A stretch of 64,000 nucleotides of DNA from the NCBI GenBank assembly GCA_037178855.1, contig JASJZC010000004.1, positions 7,688,001 to 7,752,000 of the forward strand. The letters are read 5' to 3'. The notes under the pieces were generated by a model that was not told the origin of the DNA, did not search any database, and saw nothing but the letters and a program-made list of their open reading frames with translations. This document shows, piece by piece, positions 1 through 10,928 of the stretch (positions are counted from its first letter, which is position 1; each line of letters opens with the position of its first letter). The DNA comes from Oscheius sp. JU75 (Eukaryota; Nematoda; Chromadorea; Rhabditida; Rhabditidae). A program made the position numbers and the translations under genes.

Positions 1-2152
1 AACTATTCCTACCACGTCGATGGTCTCTTCGCTCTCTCCTCTCTCTATGCAACCTACTTGCTCCACGGTAAACTGGAAAAAACCAAACACTGTCTCCAGG
101 TGGTCAAGATGAGATTTGTAAGGTATCATAACTCATTTGATGACGTCTGAGAGTCTATTTCAGATTTTGGCCAGCTTACTTGTTCTGTGTCCTCTTCATG
201 ACCTTCGTATTTGCCGGAATCGCTGCGGGGCCCATGTGGATTCATAATGAAACGGTTGACCGGTGTCAAGGAAATTGGTGGAAGAATCTACTGTTCATCA
301 ACAACTTTTTCTCTGCCAAGAGTACAGTGAGTGACAGAGACAGACAGTGACTCTCTTTTCCATTTCCAGTGTGTCGACTTCGGTTACGCAATTTCTTTGG
401 AAGCTCAGTATTTTCTCCTTCTCGTCCTACTGGTCTATGTGGCCCGAAGCCATCTAACTTACTCCATCATCGCCGCCTCCTGTCTCCTGGTTCTGTCAGT
501 CATTGTCACTTTCTACAAAGTTCTGGCCAACTCTCTCCCTCCAGCTCCTCTGCTAACAGCGGAACCTATAGCGTATGGTTGCAAGTTAGTCCCCTTTGAG
601 CTGTGTTTTAGGCTGGCCAAGATGGAAGGACTCCTGGATTCAGTTGTAACTTCCTTCGTGTGCCGGCTACCGGCATACTGTATTGGATTCTTATTCGGTG
701 TGTTCATGTCCCATGGACAGAACGAGGAGAAGAGCAATCTGCTGACCAAGGTGAGTCGAGTGGAACAGTTTGGAGGCTCTGGTAGGCTCTGATTCTGTAA
801 GAGTTCTAGACGACAGGTTGGTTGACAGAGAGGAGAGTGAGCTAGCAGATTGGCGTGCGTACAGTTTGACAGGGACAGACTGACAGCAGGTAGAAAACGG
901 AGAAAGAGGACAGAGGTACATTCAAAGATGGGACAGGCTGACAGTGACAGGATGAAGTTTAGATAGATATTCAAGACAGTATACAGATGGTATATAATTG
1001 ATAAAGCCAATTTTTCTGATTCTTAATTTAAAAATTGAATTTCCGTGTGTTTTAAGTTTTTTTTTTCGTAATTCCGACCTCATTTTCGAATTCTGCATGT
1101 GTAAATACCTACATGACGCCAAAAATGGGTAAAAAAAATCATGGTTTACAGAGTGCAGGAATGTCTTCGGCTGGAAAATAGCCGTTTGATGCTCGGTTTG
1201 CCTAAACCTTGGGGTTTTCACGCAGTTTTGGTGACAAGCAGATTTATATATGCCTAGAATACGATAACACTAACAGAAAAGTGAAAAGATGCTGGGAAAA
1301 TGGTGGAAAATGGAAAATGGGAAAATATCTTCTTCGCGTTCAAGAATAATTATTCTCATCCCTTTTACCTTTCCCGCGCGGCTTTTCTTAGAGTCTGAGT
1401 GTGCGCGCCGAATTCAAACGGGGGTTAGGTATAGCCGCTATGTTCATGGTACAGGACAAGAGTCATTCGGAAGCGAAATGAGTACAGGGTTAAGAAAGAG
1501 CGATTACTGCTGTCAGACTACCCAAATAACTGAATGGTACTGGATCAAATTGTCTGTAAGAGACACCGTATCCAATAGTGTTCAGATCTTCCACATCGCC
1601 TTGACCGTCTGCGGCCTAGCTTCCGGGATCTTCGTTTTGTTCTCTCTCCTCCCCTACTCTTCTCAATCCGTCGGCTCTCCGATCTTTTTTGCCATCTACG
1701 CTGCCCTACATCGTCCTCTCTGGGCCTTCTTCCTCCTCAACTTCTTATATCTCTGCGAGCGCGGATTCTTCAGCTGGACCCATGCTCTGTTGACATGGAG
1801 AGTGTTCTCGCCCCTGTCAAAACTAACATGGATCGCCATCGTTTGCGTAAGTTGACTGGCTGAGACTGTACGGGAAAGATTCCAGTCCGAGCCCATCACC
1901 CTGTACTTTTTCACAGCCCTGAACAGACCATCTCATGCGACTCATTGGAGCACGGTAAGAGGAATTAGATACTGGACGAAGTCTCGATTACAGGTCTACT
2001 CGTCAATTTCAGCGGCGACCATGTCTTATTTGGCTGCTTTCCTGATTGACATCTTTATTCAGAGACCGATTCGGTCTCTGCTGTTGAGAGAAGACCGACA
2101 CCGATACAGTCAGGCTGGAAGGAGGACCATTCCTTTCCAGAGCACTGCGTGA
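1..2152 (+). CDS. NRF-6-like acyltransferase-3 membrane protein, 3' part
   Basis: Only the C-terminal half is present; the gene starts left of the window. Exons read as 1-122, 164-326, 370-750, 1586-1846, 1886-1954 and 1994-2152, stop TGA at 2150-2152. The protein is hydrophobic with repeated membrane segments. It carries family landmarks: HVDGLFALSS, the RFVRFWPAY stretch, WWKNLLFINN, AALHRPLWAF and PLSKLTW, then a final membrane helix ending in QRPIRSLL. These match the acyltransferase-3 domain of nematode nose-resistant-to-fluoxetine (NRF-6) proteins, multi-pass membrane proteins implicated in lipid and drug uptake. The first donor must be AAG|GTATCA at 122/123 to keep frame. Exon 3 may hide a further intron at about 571-612. 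A poly(A) signal AATAAA lies at 2172. Family assignment is firm; the exact paralogue is unknown. Confidence 0.85.
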
Positions 2153-2408
2153 TAGTCGTAGATGGATTGATAATAAAGATTGAGTAAAGGAGACAGAGAG
2201 AAACTAAAAAAGAGGGAGAGAAAGAGATAGAGTAACAGAGGGACAGACGGAGAGAGAGAGATAGAGAGACAGGAACAGAGAGATGGAGAGATTAATATAC
2301 AGAGAGTTGACGATAAATAGGAAGAGAGAAAGAGAGACAGAGCGACAGAGCGACAGTGACAGCTAGAGTAACTGTTAGAAATTTCATTGTATCATTCGTC
2401 TCTCTATA

Positions 2409-2762
2409 TCAATTTGGACGAGCCGCTGCCACAATCTGGCGAGCTCCGCGAAGAGGCCGATTCGGCGAGATCTCGACCATAACGACTGGCTCGAGAGATG
2501 GGTAATGTTGGACCCAGAGATGGGGACAGACCTTCTTCAGCTGTCCCTTCGTCTTCTTTCCCTTTACAGACTTCTTCCGCTTGGCGACGATTGGTCTCTT
2601 TTCCGTCAGCGGCTTCTGCTTCCGGTCACCACGAATCAGAAGCACGAGAGTGATGAGCTGGAAGGCCAGGACGGAGAACAGAAGCAGGAGGAAGATCATG
2701 CCCAGAGCGAAGAGCCATTCCAGTAGATTTGGTAGCTGCTTCACATCGGAGAGTAGAGGCAT
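2409..2762 (-). CDS. Small single-pass membrane protein, unknown
   Basis: The open frame gives about 117 residues from an ATG that directly follows a splice-acceptor-like TTGTTCAG. The same frame stays open upstream to 2966, so a longer protein is possible. I prefer the inner start because that acceptor would suit spliced-leader addition. A strong hydrophobic segment (about residues 14-44, rich in L, F and I) is followed by a very basic stretch with K and R clusters, suggesting a single-pass protein with a cytoplasmic basic tail. I do not recognise a family. Its 3' neighbour is the convergent NRF-6-like gene. Confidence 0.42.
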   Translation of the reverse strand: MPLLSDVKQLPNLLEWLFALGMIFLLLLFSVLAFQLITLVLLIRGDRKQKPLTEKRPIVAKRKKSVKGKKTKGQLKKVCPHLWVQHYPSLEPVVMVEISPNRPLRGARQIVAAARPN

Positions 2763-3009
2763 CTGAACAAGGGCTTCTGGAAGCTCGATGCAATTGCTTG
2801 CTTTTTTGGGAAATGTTCTTAATTCTACTGAAAGAGAAACTATTGACGCTTTTAGAGAAGGGAATCTACTACTATGAGCAATGCAACTGCCTCTCTGTCT
2901 CAACTGTTGACTAGCGATCATTTCAAAGTCCTCTCCATCTGAAGTCTTCGCAGTATCTTTTACCAAAAGCCCAAGTATCCTACTTGACTTTCGCTTCTAG
3001 GAGAAATCT

Positions 3010-3325
3010 AGTTTAAAATGTCCTCGCGTCTCTGTCTGTCTGTCTGTCTGTCTGTCTGAAGCCAATATTGCCAATTAGTGTGCACTATTTTGTGCGCACA
3101 CTAATTGTTTGCAAGTCAAGCGTCAGTTCGGGAGATACCTTCTTTGGCAGGACGTTGCTTCTGTCATGGTAGCTCGACTGGCGGGAAACATGCGGGCGGC
3201 TTGAAGTTAGAGGGAAGGGGACCAAGACAGGCTGACAGAAAAAAATAGAAACCAGGTAAAGATCAAAGGTATCAGAGGATATAACTGTCATTGAGCTCCC
3301 CAGGGACGATAGCAATACTTGGACA
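3010..3325 (+). repeat. Dispersed repeat module B, copy 1
   Basis: This copy aligns by eye with 3537-3845 over its whole length and with the reverse complement of 45275-45500. Shared landmarks in order are TTTAAAATGTCCTCGCGTC, a TCTG-repeat run, GCCAATATTGCCAAT, the hairpin half TTGTGCGCACACTAATTG, and a GTCAGTTCGGGA segment. A (TCTG)7 microsatellite at 3031-3058 is expanded here compared with copy 2. No coding capacity is visible, so it looks like a non-autonomous mobile element or SINE-like repeat. Confidence 0.75.
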
Positions 3326-3491
3326 GGGTTGAGAAATCGGAAAAATGGGTTCAAAGAGTGAAAGGGAAGTGGGTTTGAGGGATAGGAAGTAGAGTCAAAG
3401 AGTAGGAAGTGGGTTTCACTGATTAGAAATGGTCATTAGCAATCGTTTTTGCTGGGGAAAGGACAAGGTAGATATGCCTCAAGGTGCGCAA

Positions 3492-3532
3492 CAAGTTAGG
3501 CTACCGCCCCGAAGGTGCGGCGGCCTAACTTG
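3492..3532. repeat. Perfect 10-bp inverted repeat hairpin
   Basis: CAAGTTAGGC at 3492-3501 is matched by GCCTAACTTG at 3523-3532 across a 21-base loop. It lies just before module B copy 2 and may mark an element end or a structured leader. I have no functional assignment. Confidence 0.6.
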
Positions 3533-3536
3533 TCTA

Positions 3537-3845
3537 GTTTAAAATGTCCTCGCGTCTCTGTCTGTCTGTCTGAAGCCAATATTGCCAATAAGTGTGCAAT
3601 ATTTTGTGCGCACACTAATTGTTGGCAAATCAAGCCAAATCGAGTCAGTTCGGGAAGTAGCTTCGTTGGGAGGACATTGCTCCTGTCACGGTACCTCGAT
3701 TGGAGGGAATGCGGACAAGTTGAAGTGGGAAGAAAGGGTCACGACAGTTGGACAGAAGAAAGTAGAAATCGAGCAGTTTTGGAAGAATCAGATTATTACT
3801 GGCATTGAGCCCCAAGGGGTGTTAGCATTACTTGTTTTTGTAAAA
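3537..3845 (+). repeat. Dispersed repeat module B, copy 2
   Basis: This is a diverged direct copy of 3010-3325, about 530 bases downstream. It has a shorter TCTG run and the same internal order, including the TTGTGCGCACACTAATTG half-palindrome. Frames that cross it (3515-3872) are not conserved between copies, so I do not treat them as genes. Confidence 0.75.
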
Positions 3846-4044
3846 GTTGCAAAATTTTTACTTTTGCTGTAGAAACCTAGTTTTACTGCTAATTGGACGT
3901 TTCTGAAAAAAACAAGAAAGCTCTTCTGCTGCTCCCACTGGAACTTCGCCTCCTCCACCTCTAACCAGGTCACGTTGCCCTTTCCTTTCAAGTAGTCTAC
4001 CCGAACCAATTCTTCCGCACTGACTCTCTCATCCTTTTTATTCT

Positions 4045-4524
4045 GTCTTGAGACTAGGACCTGGGCTAGTCCCGAGCAACCCAGGTCCGAACACTCAGTC
4101 TACCCTCCGTGGATCTGATCGGTATTCGGAGAATCGCAAAGTGGAGACTGCGGGTAGGGTATCGAGGGGAGAGAATTGAGGTTTGGAGTCCGAAAACAGG
4201 CCGGCTGGCCAGTAGTCGACTTTCCCTCACCCAACTGTTTATTCCCAGACTTCTTCCAGTAGCCACCCTTGATGTCTTCCCATGCGGGTCGCCTCTGAAT
4301 GTACTGGAAAAAGAAGGAAAGACAACCATGCCTCAATTGTCCAACGGTCGCTCACGTTGCTTCGGAAGCTGGAACTATTGCTACATCTGGAAAGTGTCAA
4401 GTTAGTGTTTGTCAGATTGTCTCCACTACCCGACTCTCCGAATCTCGATTAGGTCCACGGAGGATAGACTGAGAGTGTTCGGTCACGGGCTGCTCGGGAC
4501 TAGCCCAGGCCCTAGTCTCAAGAC
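4045..4524. mobile_element. 480-bp MITE-like element with ~104-bp terminal inverted repeats
   Basis: The left arm 4045-4148 begins GTCTTGAGACTAGG and ends GTGGAGAC. The right arm 4419-4524, read in reverse, starts and ends the same way. In between, shared blocks appear in order: CCTGGGCTAGTCCCGAGCA, CCGAACACT, CAGTCTA and CCTCCGTGGA. I estimate 85-90 percent identity. The roughly 270-base interior has no transposase. This is the architecture of a miniature inverted-repeat transposable element. I could not find a clear target-site duplication at the borders. Confidence 0.85.
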
Positions 4525-5319
4525 GAAAGGAACGGAATGCGAGAGTCAGTGCAAAAAATTGGTCCTGCCTGTCTTCTATCTCTCTATCTCTCTGTCACTC
4601 TGTCTCTCTGTCACCTGGTTACTCTATATCTCTGTCTCTTTCCCTTTTGGTCCCTCCCGACCTTCGCTGTCCGCTCCCTCTCTCCCTCGATCAATGAGCA
4701 TATTCTTTATTCGACCTTTCGCCGCTCGGCCCCCCTTATTGCCTTTGTAAATACACGTACAAACGACCCCAGCGTGGACGGCAATATAATTTATGTTTAG
4801 CCCTGTGCCCCGGCCTGCGGAACACACAAGACCGCCCCGCTTGCTCATCACTACTCGTTCTCTCTCTTTTTTTGTCTGTTGGAAACCACTCCTAAAGAAA
4901 GAGAGAGAGGGAGTATGAGACAAGTTTACAGACTTCCGACCATCTGTCTAATGTCTCCCCCTCCATTTTAGGAGACCTACCATTAGTTGTCCTGACTTTC
5001 AATAGAGAGACACTCTCGCCCTATGCAATTTGTCTAAAGAGGGGGCCATTTTTGTTTTGGGACAGAGAGAGTACACATGGTCAAAGCTGCGTGACCGTCG
5101 GCCACCCCTGTTTATTCTGTAAGTATTGTGATCGATTGGGGAGACGGGGCTCTTATTTCTCCGCTCTCTCCAGACCGAGAAATAGGCCATTGGAGCGACA
5201 CCAGATGTCAGAATGGGGAGAACAATAAAACGATTTAAACGATTTTGTTTTGGGGGAGAGACCAGTGGTAAGAGGAACATGGGGGAATTGGAGGTCTGGA
5301 AGAGTCCAGAGTTAGTCAG

Positions 5320-5885
5320 TCGACCGTCTGAACCTCTTGGAACATGGGAGCAGTCGAGGAGAGAGTAGGAGTCGAGAGAAAACAGGGAGACAACCTGACA
5401 AAAACAACTGACAAAACGGAAGAGGAGGAATTCTGCTACTGGAGATTCTTGTGGTAGACTCTTAGATCCAATCAAAACAGTTTAGTCCAGAGTATGAGTC
5501 GAGACAAGAGGGTATGAATCCATCTGTGAAGAGCGTGACCAATTGGAACTGGGAGGAGACGACGAAAATCGTTCTGATAGACTCTTGGATCTAATCGGAT
5601 GTCTACTGAGAGTATGAGTCGAGAGAAGAAAGAGAGACTAACAGTCAGTCTGAAAAGCTTCTGACCAATGTGAAATGGGCGTGGAGGAGACGTACTGCTG
5701 ATAGTTATCCTTATAGACTCTCTGAACCATTCAGAATACTCCTGTCCAAAGAGAGTATGAGTCGAAAGACAAGAGGAATAACCTATCATTGTAAAAACAA
5801 TACCTACAGCGCCAGTGGATATATCTCCGATAGACACCCGGATCCAGTCAGAACAGCATCTTTGAAGAGAGGATGAGTCGAGGGA
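5320..5885. repeat. Degenerate tandem repeat, period ~125 bp
   Basis: A core GATAGACTCTTGGATC recurs at about 5454, 5577, 5707 and 5832, each followed 30 to 45 bases later by GAGTATGAGTCGAG or a close variant. A fifth, weaker unit sits near 5326-5390. Spacing is 123-130 bases and the units differ by substitutions and small indels, so this is an old satellite-like array. No protein frame continues across units. Confidence 0.72.
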
Positions 5886-8800
5886 CGAGATATGACATAC
5901 CGGTTGTTTAGCATGGACACGGCTCGGGAAGAGTGAATCAAACCGAGAAGGCTGTGTGACTACTGTTCTGAACCGGACACTCTCCTTGTAAGTGTGATCC
6001 ACAAACTTTCATTCTGATAGGAACAACTAAATTTAATCAGAACAAAAACAATGAAAACAAGATATTGTAACTACAGTATACAGGGGAATCAAGACCCACT
6101 CGGAAAAAGCACCTGTTAAAGAAAAACCGACTGTCACTGTTGCGCAAGCCTGGTGGACAGAAGTGGACATCTGCGCAACAGAGACACTCTGTTCAACTTT
6201 GAAACCACAATACGGTTATCTCTTCCCCTCTATCTGCTTTTTACAACACGGCCTTTTTCGTTCTAACTTCCCTCAATGGCCTCATTAATGCCTCTAGCCT
6301 TCTAACACATGAGATTTTAGGAGACCGAGAGAACGTTTCCGCCCGCCGAATAACAAAACACGGCCATCTTTCAAAATAACAATTTCTGTTGTGTGACGGA
6401 AAACAAGCAGTTATTTAGGCGGGCAATTGCTTCGGCCTGAGGGGATTGAGAAATTTAGATGAGTCATGAGAGACAGAGACGACCCCCTAGTTCCAAAGAC
6501 CTCCGGTCACTGCATAAGGTAATCCGAGCTGTCTGTTATGTTCTCCCCCCGGCCTATAGCCCCTATTGCCTTTGTCTCTGTCTCTCTGTCTCCTTCCAAA
6601 AAGCTCCGGTGGTTGACCGGGGGGTCCCGCCCATTGCGATCCGACCGCCCTCTGACCCTTCCTCTCTCTCTATTTATAATGTAATACCCATTATTGATCG
6701 CTGTCCCCGACTGCTAGTCTCTTTGCAATTCTTTTCCCATTTTCGGTCTTTCTCATTGGGAGAGAGAGGGAGTAAAGTAATAAAGTTCTATTGATCTCCC
6801 ATATACATTTTAAGCCATTCCGTCCCCCCGTCGTCCCCCTTCGCATCATAAATTGTTCATGTGCAATTACATTGATGTAAAAACTAGTTTGGGACGAGGA
6901 GGCAGCAGCCTTTCGAAAACATTTCAATACACTTTCCCCCTTTTCGTGTTCTAGACGAAATATAGTCAGGATACACGCTACAGCGAGAGAGGGGGACACC
7001 CAAGGTCATGCTGTTTCACACTCTCTCTCCGGGTGTCTCCCATTCCGATTTCCACTGGCTGTCAATCTCAGTGACCACCTGTCTCTCATGGCTTCAACAA
7101 TGAAATCCTTCCTCTCTGTCTGTCTCTTTCTCTCCCTCTCTCTCTGTCTCTCAGTCCCTCTCATTGGAGGTCTGTCTTGTACATATTTTCACTCACTGTA
7201 CCAGTTGACCAGTTGACCCCGTCCTCTGACAGTAGGTTCCATTGCGTCATATGGTCTCTTTCCACTACCTGTTCCCTAATCTGGAAACAGAGAGGAAGAG
7301 TTTAAACTTTTGTTTTTCACTGATAATAGAGTTCAAATCGGTTTTTGGAACCATTACACACAGAGTTTCTTGTATTGGGTGACAATGTATTAATAACCTC
7401 CGGAAGAATAGGACAAGTAGTCAAACAGTACAGCCTTCGAGACTGCTACCTAGCTATAAGATGGACAGTACACTGGTAGGTGAGAGGGATTATTAACTGA
7501 GAAACTCTGTCTCTCACCTTTTTGGAGTAGACAGAAATCTCGAGAGTAAACTGTGTATCTAACTAGCAGCTGACAGGAAGACAACTGGTCATTGAGAATG
7601 ACTACCATGGAAGACCTTTGGCGTGTCCCTTAATTTCTAAAGGTGTTTTAACCAATACCGTGCGGGTACCTCGTTTAGATTTTGGGAAAGGATTCATCTG
7701 ATTTGTAGCTTGAGCAGACTGCACTGTTGCTTTGGCCATTCTGATCTTACTATCTGTAAGCTATCTTGTTCTGCAAGTAGACTAACTAGCGGTGGCTAGA
7801 AGACCAATATCTGAATTTTGAACCCTGTTAATTGACCGGATTCTTTTCGTCGCAAGGCTGTCCCAGAAGATACTAAAGATTAGAAATGACAGGGTATGAC
7901 ATAAAACGTGGGTACTCCTACCCCTTCAGTCTCTCAGTCTCTCTGTCTCTCTTGTTCTGTTCCTCTGTCTCTCTGTATCTCTGCCACTATATCTTTGTCT
8001 TTCTGTGTCTCTGTCTCTCTATCCATATCCCTCGTAGTTTCCAATCAGATCCCTTCAGAACAAATGGGTTTAGCAGCTGGTAAAGAATCCGGTCTCTCTG
8101 TCCTATAGCAATCGTCCTCGGAAAGAGGATATTAGACGGTCACATTGGGCCGTCATGTGTGTGCGAGGCTAGTTGACCTCGGCTAATTCTAATTATGGTC
8201 CTCTCTTCGTCCTCCCTCCTTTTTCTTTAATATTATTCCTCTAGACCCCGTTCTCGACTATTTGCACATTTGCTCATCTTTATGTGTGTATAGTAAGGGG
8301 TTGGGGCCGAGACAGGCTATTTGGCTAAGGAAATCAGCCCCCCGTACTGTACGAAAAAAAAATAAGGGTATACTGTAGGTCGCTCTGATGAAAAATTTAA
8401 TGTCCTAATGAAAAGAGACAATTTTCGTGACAGGGCCAGCCCTTAAATCGATAGCAATATCGTTTAGAAGAGGCCTCCGACTCGGTCGGCCATAATAAAT
8501 TTTATTTTGCGCGGACGAGACGAAGGCCAGGGGGCCCGCTTCGACTATTTTATAAACAGGCCCGAAGAGTCAACACTTTTCACTTTTTGATCGAGGGACA
8601 GTTCGTGGTCTCTGGGTGCCTTTGTTTACCCCTAGGGGAGCAGTTTTGTCAACAAAATAGGTACTTGACTATAATGGGGTACGATTTTGGTGGGACTGGA
8701 AAGACAGAGACACTGAGAGAAGAGAGACGGAGACATAGAGAGATAGTGGGGCTGAGAGACAGAGAAACAGAAAGACAGTAAGACAGAGAGGTTGAGGGGC

Positions 8801-9561
8801 AGAGAGTTAGAGAAGCAGAGAGAGATAAAGACAGGGAGATAGATTGGAACTGAACCGAAAGTTCAGCACTGATTCTGTACCTAATCTGAAAATTGTTGTT
8901 TTGGTCTCAGTTGTTGACCGACTGCACCCAGCTATTGACTCTTTCTCTCTCTGACCAACTGTCTCTCTGTCTCTTTATTAACAAGTCCCCCTCTCCAATA
9001 TATTTTGTAACATGAAACCGGCGGGAAACGTCAGAACTAGACATGGAGCGAAGAGGGAGTCGAGAGATCAAGGACGGGGTACAAATTATATTCGCGACCT
9101 CGTTAATTCATCTCATTTTGAAGTTCTACCTTAAGTTCCTAGCCGAATCGATACAGGAGAGAAATGTCATCTCTCTCCCTCTGGTTATTAATATTTGCTC
9201 GCTTTAATAATTTCTTATCAGGGCCCCTGATAGAGGCTCCGACCACTGACGACGTCCCTTTTGTTATTCTTCTTACAATCCGGCTGTCATCACTTTTTTC
9301 CCTTCCCTCTGATGGTTTAAGGAGCGTGTGCCCCATTTTTAAAGGGCCAGGGGCCTCGCATCCGGCGGGAAACTGTTAGTTCGGCTATGGCTGACCATGT
9401 TTAGTGTCATTTTCGGCCTCAAGGAGTGGTTTTCCAATTTTGCAATGTTCTACAAAGTTGTAGAGAAGACCAAAAACTCCAACTTCGTCAAAAATCGCAC
9501 CCAAAAATGTCTTCCGGCCTGGAAAGCACGCTAGAAACCACAAGAAACCCTCTTTTGCTTT

Positions 9562-9613
9562 GGAAATCGAACCAAAAATCTGATTACTAGTCAGTTGTTT
9601 TAACCATTAGGCC
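9562..9613 (-). repeat. tRNA-like remnant
   Basis: Read on the minus strand it has GGCCTAATGGTTAAAACA (D-arm-like), a weak anticodon region, and TTTGGTTCGATTTCC (T-arm-like). The acceptor stem does not pair, so I call it a tRNA-derived repeat and not a functional tRNA. Confidence 0.45.
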
Positions 9614-10928
9614 AAAAAACCAACTGCAACTTCTTCGAGCCAGTACGGGTGCGACTTCCTCCCTGGCAAGATGCTGCGTTTGTAAGCCGTTTTAGAGGCC
9701 TAAAAAGGGTTTTTGGGATTTTCTGCAAAGTTTTAGATTTTGATCTGTCCTACAAGTTGGCAAAACATGGTAAGCCCGAAAAATAAATAAATAAAAAATC
9801 AAGCCGAAATTTTGATTTTTTGAAGCGCACTTCACTGTTCGGCCAAAAAGTAGGTTTCGAAAGCGTTCGCCCAAATGTTTACCCATCAAAATCGTGTTTG
9901 CTTTACAACGTTTTAAAAAAGGTCCTTCTTGCCAAAGAGAGTCACTCACGACTCACTATTGAACTCGACTTTGTAGACGAGTCATTCCGAAAACATGGTC
10001 ATAGCCTTTGGCACAGAAATGGGAATTTTGAGAGATCATGAAAGGGGAACCTGGTCATTTTTAAACTCTAAAAGAAGACCTGTCTAAGTGTTCAGCAGCC
10101 TCTCACTCTCCCGCCCGTTTTTTGTCCCCATCGCTGTCCGCGGAGAGGGGGTATTGCTCCGCCCACCCCCACCCAGCCCGGACCCGTTTCTCTCACTTTT
10201 CTTTAAAATTCTTTCAACACACATCCCCCATTAGCCCTCTACATACTTTTATGCCTAAAAAATAAGCTAGGGGCCGCTAGGATCGATTCAGGAATGTGGG
10301 AGCCGTTTCGAGGTTTTTAAATTTCGCAAAAGGCCCGAAGAGAAAATCTAATTTGAAATTGCGGGAAGCCTTCAAAATGTGAGTCAGGAGGAATCACTTT
10401 AATGGGATCAATTAGGAGATCATACCCTATGTCTTGTCTCTGACTCTCAGTCTCTCCATCTCTCCGTCTCTTTGTCTCTCTGTCTGTCTCCCTCACCCCT
10501 CAATTCAAATAATTTATTCGTCGGTATCATATTTCCAACTCGCCTCCTCACACTCTCACTCCTGACCCTCTATAATTTTGCCACTGTTCTTGTTCCTACC
10601 CCAATCCAAACATCTTTCTCATTTCGTTCTCCGCTCTGCACTTTTCTCAACTCGAAAAAAAGACTATTGTTTTCCACTTCCAGTAATTGGCACAGAGCGA
10701 TAGGTTATATTGAAAACAAGAGGCTCCAATTTCGTATTGGAGCCATCCGAACAGATGTTATGAAAGTTTTTGCTCCTTATGTTACTAAAGATTTTGGGCA
10801 TAAACTTTGCTCTTGTGAAATAGCGGCTGTAGAACTTGCTTTATGCTTTGACAGTCTCGGGTTCGAATCCTCTCCCTTCTTTTCCTTTTCGTTTTATGAT
10901 TTTTGTGCAACTTTTTGATTTTTCAGTG

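Larger units (their letters stand above)
2970..10926. other. Gene-poor stretch with repeats only
   Basis: I see no supportable coding exon here. Open frames in this interval are short and mostly translate CTCTGTCT-like low-complexity runs. The stretch holds the repeats listed separately: two copies of a dispersed element, a terminal-inverted-repeat element, a 125-base tandem repeat and a tRNA-like remnant. The segment 7000-9100 contains only scattered GACAGAGA/TCTCTGTC tracts and AT-rich sequence. The upstream promoter and any non-coding first exon of the gene at 10929 should lie near the right end. Confidence 0.6.

Noticed and set aside
10472-10918. 148-residue plus-strand open frame before the AT-hook gene
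   Set aside because: It starts in a CTCTGTCT tract, contains a tRNA-like TTCGAATCC segment, and shows no splice or homology support.
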